From Planctomycetota bacterium (GTDB taxonomy: Bacteria > Planctomycetota > Phycisphaerae > WQYP01): a DNA stretch of 8,992 nucleotides. Both the position numbers and the translations under genes were made by a program. The stretch spans positions 1-8,992 of the forward strand of contig JAJZOA010000146.1 of NCBI GenBank assembly GCA_021852225.1, given 5' to 3'. This document shows positions 1 through 6,817 of this stretch, piece by piece. A model generated the notes under the pieces. It saw only the letters and a list, made by a program, of their open reading frames with translations. It had not been told where the DNA came from and ran no database searches. How positions within the stretch are numbered: position 1 is the stretch's first letter; every line of letters starts with the position of its first letter.

Positions 1-32
1 CCATCGGCTGCACAGTCCGCACTGGTCGTCAT
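1..32 (-). CDS. N-terminal fragment of an unidentified gene running off the left edge
   Basis: Reading the minus strand from 32, an ATG opens a frame MTTSADCAADG that stays open to the edge of the window. An AGGA motif (complement of 39-42) lies 6 nt before the ATG, a good Shine-Dalgarno spacing. Only 10-11 residues are visible, so no family can be named. Its position is informative: it lies directly downstream of the GbsR-type regulator gene, on the same strand, 79 bp after that gene's stop. The repeat that probably serves as the regulator's operator (75-90) sits just upstream. In such arrangements the neighbour is often the regulated gene, but that is inference here. Confidence 0.45.
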   Translation of the reverse strand, partial: MTTSADCAAD

Positions 33-73
33 AAAATATCCTATGCATATCCGGTATCCTAAGAAATCTGTAA

Positions 74-101
74 ATTCTGTAAACACAGAAATACGTTTCA
101 A
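74..101 (-). promoter_or_regulatory. Putative promoter of the left-edge gene
   Basis: On the minus strand TTGAAA (complement of 96-101, 5/6 to the -35 consensus) is followed after 16 bp by CAGAAT (complement of 74-79, 4/6 to the -10 consensus). The operator-like repeat 75-90 covers the spacer and most of the -10, as expected for a repressed promoter. It was found by eye only. A run of nine T residues on the minus strand lies just upstream of the -35. Confidence 0.35.
75..90. promoter_or_regulatory. Operator-like inverted repeat TTCTG-N6-CAGAA, copy 1
   Basis: TTCTGTAAACACAGAA has perfect 5-bp arms around a 6-bp AT-rich centre. The same arms and spacing recur at 669-684, before the GbsR-type gene. 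The octamer TCTGTAAA is also repeated directly (67-74 and 76-83), so there may be an extra half-site on the left. The position between the regulator's stop and the start of the left-edge gene suggests binding by that regulator. This is inferred from symmetry and recurrence, not from a known motif. Confidence 0.5.
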
Positions 102-111
102 AAAAAAAGGC

Positions 112-645
112 TTATGCCGCCCCGCCAACCCACCGCCGCAGCTTGCCCCCAAGACCCACAAATTTAATGACCGATTTGGTGGGCAATCGCCGGATGTTTT
201 CATACCAGGTGCTCATGGTTTCAAAAAACTCCAGCATGCGGCCAATGCGCTCGCTGGTAACGCCCTCAGAAGAGTTGCCGCGCTGCAGTTCGGCCATGCA
301 ATCGCGCAACAACGCGACGGTCGGGTCAATTTCACGTTTCTTGCGTTCATCCAGCACCGTGCGGAACATTTCCCAGACATCCTGAATCGACTCGAAATAA
401 TCCCGTCGATCCGCCAATTGGGGAACCACGCGCACCACTCCCCAGCCCTGAAGCTCTTTCAGGCTGGAACTCACATTGGACCGGGCAATGGACAGCGTTT
501 CGGCGATCTGTTCGGCATTCAGCGCATTGGGACTGATATACAGAAGCGCGTGAATTTGCGCCACGGTGCGGTTTATGCCCCATCGCGATCCCATTTGCCC
601 CCAATGCAGAACGAACTTCCGTGCAACTGGAGAAATATTGTGCAT
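112..645 (-). CDS. GbsR/MarR-family winged-helix transcriptional repressor
   Basis: This 177-residue protein has the size and pattern of the GbsR-like branch of MarR regulators. The start MHNISPVARKFVLHWGQMG and the region around residues 25-38, which matches family helices preceding the HTH, are typical. The helix-turn-helix spans about 43-70 (AEQIAETL, then SIARSNVSSSLKEL as recognition helix). It is followed by a basic wing near 70-85 that includes ADRRDYFE. The C-terminal half (about 86-155) is helical and probably mediates dimerisation. The ATG at 645 is chosen because GAGGT (complement of 653-657) lies 7 nt upstream; another ATG at 650 is out of frame. The gene has its own promoter with an operator-like repeat over the -10, suggesting autorepression. 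GbsR proteins of Bacillus sense choline, but no effector can be deduced here. Confidence 0.88.
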   Translation of the reverse strand: MHNISPVARKFVLHWGQMGSRWGINRTVAQIHALLYISPNALNAEQIAETLSIARSNVSSSLKELQGWGVVRVVPQLADRRDYFESIQDVWEMFRTVLDERKKREIDPTVALLRDCMAELQRGNSSEGVTSERIGRMLEFFETMSTWYENIRRLPTKSVIKFVGLGGKLRRWVGGAA

Positions 646-668
646 GGCATGTACCTCATTCCTTACAT

Positions 669-684
669 TTCTGTTAATTCAGAA
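669..684. promoter_or_regulatory. Operator-like inverted repeat TTCTG-N6-CAGAA, copy 2
   Basis: TTCTGTTAATTCAGAA has the same 5-bp arms and 6-bp AT-rich spacer as the copy at 75-90. It begins inside the -10 hexamer of the regulator promoter and covers the expected transcription start. That is the usual geometry for autorepression by a dimeric winged-helix repressor. Confidence 0.55.
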
Positions 685-711
685 TATAGTGTATTATGAT
701 CGGAAATGCAA
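683..711 (-). promoter_or_regulatory. Putative promoter of the GbsR-type regulator
   Basis: On the minus strand TTGCAT (complement of 706-711) is followed by exactly 17 bp and then TATATT (complement of 683-688, 5/6 to the -10 consensus). The -35 match is weak beyond TTG. The -10 overlaps the operator-like repeat by two bases, and the start codon lies about 40 bp downstream. Confidence 0.5.
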
Positions 712-768
712 GCTGCCCGCAAGAACTATTGCAGTTCCATCCCGCGCGGCGCGGTCTGACTGATCATC

Positions 769-816
769 CGCAAACACTTTGCGACTGACCAGAGGTCGGC
801 TGCGGCCGCAGGCCGC
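769..816 (-). other. Two short hairpins after the rhamnosidase stop, weak terminator candidates
   Basis: GCGGCC-GCA-GGCCGC (802-816) forms a 6-bp GC-only stem directly at the TAG stop of the rhamnosidase gene. About 20 bp further downstream on that strand CGCAAA-CAC-TTTGCG (769-783) forms a second 6-bp stem with a 3-nt loop. Neither is followed by a T-run, so intrinsic termination is not clearly supported. They may protect the 3' end of the mRNA or assist Rho-dependent termination. Confidence 0.3.
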
Positions 817-3800
817 TATAACTTGCACCGGAAGGAATATGTCCCGGACGGGACTTCAAAACGAATATGGCCATCCTGCGCTGGCAGTAAATGGAATTGC
901 CGCTGAAAAATATCCGATTCCGCGGAATCGCTTAATCGAATATCCGCGGCGCGCCGCGCCGGCAGAATGATGATGGCCGTAGTTCCAATCGGTATCTGTA
1001 TATCCAAATCAAGCCGGCCAGAGGCCGCCTGCCAATGAATCGAAATAGGGCCACATGGAGATTGAAAAGTTCCGCGGCACCAGCGAACTTCCGGCGTGGG
1101 GCGGGGATGAACGACAAATTTCCGCCAGCCCGGCACGGCTTTATCCGGTGTTAAACCGGCCACATAATTCCACAGCCATTCACCAATGGAACTCCATGGC
1201 CAATGGTTTAAGGAAAGGGTCACCACCTGTCCCTTTTTGTAGGCGTTAAAAGATTCCCAAAATGTTGTACCGATGGAATCCACCATATATCCCCATGATG
1301 GCCGCGTGATCTGATTGACCATGCGGCTGGCCACATCATGACGACCGAGGCGCGACAGGCATTGCACCAGGGCGCGGGTACTTAAAAATCCGGTTGTCAG
1401 GTGCCCGTGATTATTGGCGATCGCCGCAATCAGATGGTTCATTGCGCCGGTGCGCTGCGGTCCATCCAGCAGATCAAACTCAAGCGCCAGAGCGTAGCTT
1501 CCCTGAGCATTTCCGGGAATAAAGCCATCCGGTTGGACATACCTCGCCACAAAGGCTTTGCGAATGGCGGCAAACAGCGAACCATAGCGCGTGGCCTGGG
1601 CATTGTCGCCCAATACCCGCGCCGATCGAGCCAGCAGGTCTGTGCTATGGGCAAAATAGGCGGTGGCGGCCAAATCGTAGGGTGTTACCGGGGTGCCCGC
1701 GCTCAGCCAGTCGCCCCAGTCCTGACCACGATTGTTCAACCACAAATGATTCGGGTTATGCCGGGCGACAAAATCCACCCAACGCTTCATGGCGGAATAA
1801 TGCTTTTCCAGAATCGTGATATCACCGGTGGCGCGGAAGACATCCCAACCCATACACAGCGCGCCATCCGCCCAGCCCGGCGACCCGGCGGCGATCGTCG
1901 TGCCGCGCAACTGTGCATGCGGGCAGATGTCCGTGAATTGACCCGCGGGAAGTTGGGAATCCCGGGTGTCCTGCAGATATTTGGTAAAAAATGCGGCCCC
2001 ATCCATATTCAGCATGGCGGTGTTCACGCAGTCGCGTATGTCACCCAGCCACGCCAGGCGTTCCGCGCGTGCCGCACAGCCGGCGGGAACATCAAACAGC
2101 ATATTCCACTGTGTCCACCGCGCGGCCATCATTAATTTATTGAACAATGGATTGGAACAGGAAAATGCGCTCACGGTGGACAGATTATTCCGCACTGGCT
2201 GGCCAATCAGTGTGTCGGCTTTGGGCCGCTCCGGCAAACCAGTAATTTCAACATATCTGAATCCATGCCATGTAAAATGCGGTTCAAACACTTCCCGGCC
2301 CGTTCCCGCAAGATACACATCGTCACGTTGAAGCGCGTCCCATAAATTGGCTTTGTCGATCGCTCCATCCGGGGTCAGGCATTCGGCATGACGCAGCGTG
2401 ATATGCGTGCCCGCCGCGCCGGAAGCGGTAAGCCGGCAATGGCCGGAAAATTCCTGGCCAAAATCAAACAGGTAAACCCCGGGCGAGGTCTCCTTCCGCG
2501 CGACCGGGCGCAGCGGCTGCTGGCGGACGGCAGGTGGCGTGCGATGCCAGGCCAGGATCGCCTGATCCAGTGGAATGGCATATGCGGCCGCCCACTGGTG
2601 GTCATTAAAGGTAGCGGATTGCCAGCCCGGAATCTTCATGCCCAAATCGTGGCATTCGCCGGCCAGCGGATCGCCATAGCGGATATGCCCATTCAGCGTG
2701 GATTTCCAATGCTTGTCTGTGGTCATGACAACCCGCTGGCCGTTGGTCAGTTCAATTTCCAGTTGTACCAGAAGTTTTGGAACGTAGCCGAATATGTAGC
2801 ACATATCAAAAAGATTCATGTGTCCGGCGTACCAGCCGTAACCGAGTAGCGCGGAAATGGCATTGTCGCCGGGTTCAAGAAGATGCGTCACATCGTGAAC
2901 GTCATACAGGACCCGTTTATCAAATTCGGTGAAACCCGGTGCCAGTCGGCCATTGGAAACAGATTTGCCATTAATGCCAAGTTCATAAAATCCGCGGGCG
3001 GTGGAATAGAGCACAGCGGCGCGTATGGATGTGGGCAGCGAAAATGTCCGCCGCATGCACGCCACCCGTGAGGTGGTCTGTCCCCACGGCACGCCATCCA
3101 CCTTTACCACCAGTTCCGTTGGTGTGGCGATATTCCAATGCAGCGGGGAAACAAAATTGTCCAACGGTCGCCACGGGTCGCCGGGCGCGGCGGGCTGATA
3201 TCCGACGGAGAACGTTCCGGTTGTCAGATACCGGCTGGATATGTCCTTGGTTTCCACTGAATCCAGACAGGTTACAGCCGCGCCCTGGGCAATATTGCGT
3301 CCCGCGCTGAAAACCTGAAATCCACCCAGCGCAAAAGCCCAGAAGCGACAATCCCAATAGGGCAGACGGGTGACCGTAAGCCGCACATATCGCGCGGTAA
3401 CGGGGGGAAAATGGAAGCGAGGTGCCGGAATGACGGGCGGCCGCGGGCTGGGCACATCCGCGCGGGTCTGGTCTACCACGGTGCGGGCGTCGGAAAAGTT
3501 TTTGTGTGTGGCCGCTTCAATGCGGAAGCGGAGCGGATAAAGGAAAGAGGCGTAATCCGATTGCAAAAAGGCGGGGCGCGCAGGATCCAGCTGCACGCCG
3601 TCAATCGACTTGGCCTGACCGAGGTCCAGCACTATCCATTTGGCGGCGTCCGCGCGATCGGCGATTTGGCTGCGGTAACAATGAATCGGCACCCGTGGCA
3701 TATTTTCCACTTTGGCCAGTGTCGAATCGGTCAGCCATTGCGCCTGCCAGTCGGATTGCTGCAACAAACCCATCGTCCAGCGGGCGGGCTGACTCCAGTT

Positions 3801-4265
3801 GGACATCCGCCCGGACTGATCCTTTACGCGAACCCGCCACAGGCAGACCTGCCGTGATAAAAGTGGCTTTCCGCCATAAACAATCTGCATATCCGCGTGC
3901 GCGGGCAGCAGTCCAGAATCCCATAAATCCGGATTGCCGGATTCGAAAAACTGCGGGTCGGACACCACCTGCACCTGACACGCGGTTTGGGAAAGCCCCC
4001 GCGCAAGTTTATCCGCGCATTCCAACCGCCAGGTCAGCACTGGCGATTGATCATCAACCCCAGCGGGATCCACAAGATGCGCACAGCGCAATTCCGTCGG
4101 TTTGATCGGCGAAAACAGGTGCCTGACGCGCGCGCGTGGGGATTTGTCGTGCGGACCTGTCGCAAGTCCGGCCCCGGTTGCAGCGCTTGCCTGCAGTAGT
4201 CGGCGACGGGAAATGGTTATTCCACCGGATGGAGAACTGCTTGTTTTCTTACGCCGCTCATTCAC
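816..4265 (-). CDS. Secreted GH78 alpha-L-rhamnosidase with an inserted discoidin-like module
   Basis: This 1149-residue protein should hydrolyse terminal alpha-L-rhamnose from plant or microbial glycans. A Tat signal (SRRRLLQ at 19-25, then a small hydrophobic stretch) implies export of a folded enzyme. Next come a fibronectin-like domain (about 60-165), a discoidin/F5-8C-like segment (about 210-320, with KWIVLDLGQ and ARYVRLTV) inserted before the Bac_rhamnosid_N domain (about 395-540), a beta-sandwich (about 590-680), the six-hairpin catalytic domain (about 700-1035) and a C-terminal beta domain. The family acid motif is kept only in part: the first Asp is Gly729, whereas Glu735 and Asp742 remain. 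The GTTFWE Glu1004 and SLNHW His1021 are present. I chose GTG at 4265 because GGAG (complement of 4273-4276) lies 7 nt upstream; the GTG at 4301, 12 codons earlier, has no ribosome site. Family assignment is firm, substrate unknown. Confidence 0.92.
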   Translation of the reverse strand: MNERRKKTSSSPSGGITISRRRLLQASAATGAGLATGPHDKSPRARVRHLFSPIKPTELRCAHLVDPAGVDDQSPVLTWRLECADKLARGLSQTACQVQVVSDPQFFESGNPDLWDSGLLPAHADMQIVYGGKPLLSRQVCLWRVRVKDQSGRMSNWSQPARWTMGLLQQSDWQAQWLTDSTLAKVENMPRVPIHCYRSQIADRADAAKWIVLDLGQAKSIDGVQLDPARPAFLQSDYASFLYPLRFRIEAATHKNFSDARTVVDQTRADVPSPRPPVIPAPRFHFPPVTARYVRLTVTRLPYWDCRFWAFALGGFQVFSAGRNIAQGAAVTCLDSVETKDISSRYLTTGTFSVGYQPAAPGDPWRPLDNFVSPLHWNIATPTELVVKVDGVPWGQTTSRVACMRRTFSLPTSIRAAVLYSTARGFYELGINGKSVSNGRLAPGFTEFDKRVLYDVHDVTHLLEPGDNAISALLGYGWYAGHMNLFDMCYIFGYVPKLLVQLEIELTNGQRVVMTTDKHWKSTLNGHIRYGDPLAGECHDLGMKIPGWQSATFNDHQWAAAYAIPLDQAILAWHRTPPAVRQQPLRPVARKETSPGVYLFDFGQEFSGHCRLTASGAAGTHITLRHAECLTPDGAIDKANLWDALQRDDVYLAGTGREVFEPHFTWHGFRYVEITGLPERPKADTLIGQPVRNNLSTVSAFSCSNPLFNKLMMAARWTQWNMLFDVPAGCAARAERLAWLGDIRDCVNTAMLNMDGAAFFTKYLQDTRDSQLPAGQFTDICPHAQLRGTTIAAGSPGWADGALCMGWDVFRATGDITILEKHYSAMKRWVDFVARHNPNHLWLNNRGQDWGDWLSAGTPVTPYDLAATAYFAHSTDLLARSARVLGDNAQATRYGSLFAAIRKAFVARYVQPDGFIPGNAQGSYALALEFDLLDGPQRTGAMNHLIAAIANNHGHLTTGFLSTRALVQCLSRLGRHDVASRMVNQITRPSWGYMVDSIGTTFWESFNAYKKGQVVTLSLNHWPWSSIGEWLWNYVAGLTPDKAVPGWRKFVVHPRPTPEVRWCRGTFQSPCGPISIHWQAASGRLDLDIQIPIGTTAIIILPARRAADIRLSDSAESDIFQRQFHLLPAQDGHIRFEVPSGTYSFRCKL

Positions 4266-4364
4266 GTGAATACTCCAAAATCCGTAAAAATAACTGATCA
4301 CCGCCCGGAAGCGGATTCAACTCTTGGATATTTCACCGTAGAAGTTAGCATAATGCAGTTTTGA

Positions 4365-4370
4365 ATTATA
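4365..4370 (-). promoter_or_regulatory. Putative -10 element for the rhamnosidase gene
   Basis: The minus strand carries a perfect TATAAT (complement of 4365-4370), about 100 bp before the chosen GTG. No good -35 lies at 16-18 bp upstream, which suggests either an activated promoter or a different sigma factor. The 14-bp imperfect palindrome at 4374-4387 fills the spacer. Confidence 0.4.
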
Positions 4371-4373
4371 AAA

Positions 4374-4387
4374 CAGGTCCGTACCTG
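4374..4387. promoter_or_regulatory. Palindrome CAGGT-CCGT-ACCTG in the divergent intergenic region
   Basis: CAGGTCCGTACCTG has perfect 5-bp arms around four bases. It lies between the TATAAT of the rhamnosidase promoter and the position where its -35 should be, a classical operator position. Glycosidase genes are often controlled by LacI- or GntR-type repressors, but no such regulator is in the window, so the binding protein is unknown. The rest of 4302-4531 holds only a TTGACT (4495-4500), without a matching -10, facing the plus-strand gene. Confidence 0.35.
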
Positions 4388-4531
4388 GTATTCTGACGAC
4401 GAAAGCGATTTTTCCGGCTTTTAGATGCCCGCCCATCCACTCCGGCAAACAATATAGAACCTTCTACCGCACGGACGAAAAGTCGGTTAATCTATTGACT
4501 GGTATGACACGGCATTTGAAAGGGGTATCAC

Positions 4532-4801
4532 ATGCATCGCATTACGCTGCTGGTAAAACCGAATTGTGACGCCTGTAAGGCGGTTCGGCGCGTCATTGAA
4601 CTGGTGGTCACACCGCATGTTCCGGCGGTTATTGAGGAAATTGACATTACCCGCGATCCAGCCCTGCTGGAAAAATACCAGAACCGCACCCCGGTGGTGC
4701 TGGTGGATGGCGTCGAGAAATTTGCCGGTTCCGTGGATCCGGACAAACTGGCCCAGTTATTTTACGACGAGCTTGGCGAAAAATTACTGGGTTTTAACTG
4801 A
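4532..4801 (+). CDS. Glutaredoxin-like thiol-disulfide protein (DUF836 type)
   Basis: This 89-residue protein covers a single thioredoxin-fold domain of usual size for the small glutaredoxin-like (DUF836) family. It opens with strand RITLLVKP, then the redox motif CDAC at residues 12-15 at the head of a helix. A second strand carries the acidic EEIDIT segment (35-40). The cis-proline loop is RTPVVLVDG (52-60), followed by KFAGSVDPDKLAQLF, the usual ending. The two active cysteines imply dithiol redox activity in the cytoplasm, with an unknown partner. AGGGG at 4521-4525 lies 6 nt before the ATG, a good ribosome site. It is the first gene of the plus-strand run and lies 95 bp before the thioesterase gene. 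Confidence 0.85.
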   Translation: MHRITLLVKPNCDACKAVRRVIELVVTPHVPAVIEEIDITRDPALLEKYQNRTPVVLVDGVEKFAGSVDPDKLAQLFYDELGEKLLGFN

Positions 4802-4896
4802 ATCGCCGGTTCGCTTTTCGGGCCGGTCCGCCGCGCTGGCAATCCGTTGTCGGGGCCAGAGAGTTCCGGCTGCCCGCCCTTGGAGATATCCCCGCC

Positions 4897-5337
4897 ATGA
4901 CAGAGCCAATTGATCGTGCCCTGAGCCAATATCCCTCCGAAAGCCGCCTGGCCATCCGCGTGCGTTATGTGGAATGCGATCCAATGGGCTATCTGCATCA
5001 TTCAAATTATCTGCCGTTTTTTGAAATGGGGCGAACTGAATTGCTCCGTTTGCGTGGCATCAGCTACCGCACTCTGGAACAAGAGGGCTTCTTCTTTGTC
5101 GTGGCGAAAATAAGCGTATCGTTCAAACGCGCCGCCCGTTACGACGACCAGCTTGACCTTTTAACACGGATTGTGCGTCAGACCCATGTCCGCATTGACC
5201 ACGCCTATGAGATTTACAACACGGCTGATAATCGGCTTTTGTGTACTGCCGAAACCACCATCGCATGCGTGAATCGCCAGGGGCAGGTCATTGCGATTCC
5301 CGCTGGTCTGTCCGGCTCGGCTGGAGCCGCCCCATGA
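4897..5337 (+). CDS. YbgC/FadM-type hotdog acyl-CoA thioesterase
   Basis: This 146-residue protein is a complete 4-hydroxybenzoyl-CoA thioesterase-type hotdog domain, which hydrolyses acyl-CoA thioesters in the cytoplasm. The signature VRYVECDPMGYLHHSNY runs from residue 22, with Asp28 at the position of the catalytic Asp of the family. It is followed by the helix PFFEMGRTELLRLRG. Strands FFFVVAKISVSFKRAARYDD and LDLLTRI, and the closing ETTIACVNRQGQ, fit the fold. Chain-length preference cannot be read from sequence. GGAG at 4882-4885 lies 11 nt before the ATG, a little far. The last codons contain GGAG at 5323-5326, and the stop TGA overlaps the ATG of an 18-codon ORF. Confidence 0.88.
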   Translation: MTEPIDRALSQYPSESRLAIRVRYVECDPMGYLHHSNYLPFFEMGRTELLRLRGISYRTLEQEGFFFVVAKISVSFKRAARYDDQLDLLTRIVRQTHVRIDHAYEIYNTADNRLLCTAETTIACVNRQGQVIAIPAGLSGSAGAAP

Positions 5338-5390
5338 ACCGCGCCAACCGCCCTACTTGTCCAGCCTTGTCCCGCCAAAATGAATCATGA
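5334..5390 (+). CDS. Candidate 18-codon coupling minicistron
   Basis: An ATG at 5334 overlaps the thioesterase stop (ATGA). It has GGAG (5323-5326) 7 nt upstream, a better ribosome site than either neighbour has. The frame encodes MNRANRPTCPALSRQNES and ends in TGA at 5388-5390, which overlaps the second ATG of the flavoprotein gene (TGATG). The flavoprotein start has no visible Shine-Dalgarno of its own, so ribosomes may reach it by reinitiation after this ORF. The peptide resembles no family known to me and may be functionally irrelevant. Chance is possible for so short an ORF. Confidence 0.35.
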   Translation: MNRANRPTCPALSRQNES

Positions 5391-6730
5391 TGGACCATCA
5401 ATCCAACTTAGCCGCCAAATCAAATGATGGCACGAACCATGCCGATCTGCTGATTCTTGGTGCCGGTGCGGCAGGAATGATGGCCGCCGTGGCCTGCGCG
5501 GAATACCGCCAGAAGTGCCATCTGACGCCGCGCCGCATTGTGGTCCTCGAGAAAAATCCACGGGCCGGCATTAAGGTGCTCGTGTGCGGCGGCGGACGCT
5601 GCAACCTTACCAACGCGGGCGACCGACAATTTCTGATTACGCAATTCGGCCGCAATGGTCGATTTCTTGCCCCGGCGCTGCACCATCTGGATAACGACGG
5701 GTTGCGTGCCTGGTTTACCGCCCAGGGTGTGCCCACGCATGAAGAACATGACGGAAAAATTTATCCCGATTCCAATCAGGCCAGCAGCGTGGTCAATGCC
5801 TTGCTTGCCGCCATGCTCCGGCTGGATGTGCAGGTTCAGGCGGGCGCGGCCCATGCCGCCGCCGTCGTGCAGCGCGATGCGGCCACCGATGAATTTCTGA
5901 TTGACACTGTCGGTGGAATTCATTGGCGGGCGACCGCGCTGCTGATTGCCGTCGGCGGTCAAAGCTATACCCGCATGGGTACCACTGGCGATGGCTATCG
6001 TTTTGCAGAGGCCCTTGGACATGTGGTGGTTACGCCTCGGCCCGCAATTGTGCCGCTGTTGTGCAAGCAGGCGTGGGTGTGTGAGCTTCAGGGATTGGCC
6101 GTGCCGGACGTGGAAGTACGGATCGAGGCTCCCGGTCCGTTGCCTCGCCTGGCCACCGGTAAGCCGACGCCCAGTGTCAATGATCTTTTGTTTACACATT
6201 TTGGCCTTTCCGGCCCGGCGGTGCTGAACGTATCGGAAATTATCGCCGAACTGTTGGAAAAATTTTCCGATATGACACTGCGGATCGATTTCGTCCGGCA
6301 CCAGACGCGTGAGCAACTCGCCGATCGCATGCGGCACTGGCGCGATGCCCATGGGCGCAAACTGGTCCGGACCATGCTCGGCGAATGGGTTCCCCAGCGC
6401 CTGGCGGATATGTTCTGCCGACTCGCCGGGGTGGAAGAATCGCAAATATGCTCTCAGGTTGCCGCCCAGCATATTCACGCCCTTCTGGAACTGATCAAAA
6501 CTTGTCGCGTCACGGTGTATGCCACCCGCGGTTTTAAGGAAGCCATGGTCACAGCGGGCGGCGTCCGGCTGGACCAGGTGAATCCCCAAACCATGGAATC
6601 CCGCAATTGCCGCCGTCTGTTTCTGGCTGGTGAGGTGTTGGATTTAACCGGTCCCAGCGGCGGATATAATCTGCAACTGGCGTTTTCCACGGGCCACCTG
6701 GCCGGCCAAAGCGCCGCACAAATATTATGA
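5387..6730 (+). CDS. HI0933/BaiN-family NAD(P)/FAD-dependent flavoprotein
   Basis: This 447-residue flavoprotein belongs to the HI0933/YhiN/BaiN family, with relatives usually near 400 residues. The dinucleotide site is LLILGAGAAG (21-30), with Glu55 in VVLEKN placed to bind the FAD ribose. The family blocks follow in order: CGGGRCNLTN (67-76), IAVGGQSYTRMGTTGDGY (187-204), LLFTHFGLSGPAVL (267-280), VTAGGV (388-393) and the closing LFLAGEVLDLTGPSGGYN (411-428). BaiN has been linked to bile-acid reduction in gut bacteria, but most members, including this one, have no known substrate. A stop at 5381-5383 in frame forces the start to 5387 or 5390. Neither has a ribosome site, but 5390 overlaps the stop of the 18-codon ORF. 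A hairpin begins inside the stop codon. Confidence 0.9.
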   Translation: MMDHQSNLAAKSNDGTNHADLLILGAGAAGMMAAVACAEYRQKCHLTPRRIVVLEKNPRAGIKVLVCGGGRCNLTNAGDRQFLITQFGRNGRFLAPALHHLDNDGLRAWFTAQGVPTHEEHDGKIYPDSNQASSVVNALLAAMLRLDVQVQAGAAHAAAVVQRDAATDEFLIDTVGGIHWRATALLIAVGGQSYTRMGTTGDGYRFAEALGHVVVTPRPAIVPLLCKQAWVCELQGLAVPDVEVRIEAPGPLPRLATGKPTPSVNDLLFTHFGLSGPAVLNVSEIIAELLEKFSDMTLRIDFVRHQTREQLADRMRHWRDAHGRKLVRTMLGEWVPQRLADMFCRLAGVEESQICSQVAAQHIHALLELIKTCRVTVYATRGFKEAMVTAGGVRLDQVNPQTMESRNCRRLFLAGEVLDLTGPSGGYNLQLAFSTGHLAGQSAAQIL

Positions 6731-6752
6731 ATCCGCCGCGAAGGGCGGATTC
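6729..6752 (+). terminator. Perfect 9-bp hairpin at the end of the flavoprotein gene
   Basis: GAATCCGCC (6729-6737) and GGCGGATTC (6744-6752) are exact reverse complements around a 6-nt loop GCGAAG. The stem starts inside the stop codon. No T-run follows (CGGCCAAAG), so it is either a weak or Rho-assisted terminator or a 3'-end stabiliser. It lies 65 bp before the next gene and probably separates the two transcripts partly. Confidence 0.5.
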
Positions 6753-6817
6753 CGGCCAAAGTTGCCCATTTCATGCGGGCGTTTGAATGAATAGCATCTC
6801 GGATTTACACTTCTTTC

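Noticed and set aside
100..118. T9 run on the minus strand after the repressor stop, as an intrinsic terminator
   Set aside because: The only stem before it is the 3-bp GGC-ATAA-GCC, too weak. The run more likely lies upstream of the next promoter.
43..699. Plus-strand ORF of 218 codons across the repressor gene
   Set aside because: It is antisense to the GbsR-type gene, has no family features, and its frame simply runs through the repressor's codon pattern.
4495..4523. TTGACT as the -35 of the glutaredoxin-like gene
   Set aside because: No acceptable -10 is found at 15-18 bp downstream, where the sequence runs into the ribosome site.
5420..6589. Long minus-strand ORF (389 codons) opposite the flavoprotein gene
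   Set aside because: Its product shows no domain pattern, and the plus strand encodes a fully motif-supported flavoprotein. It is an antisense shadow, common in GC-rich coding DNA.
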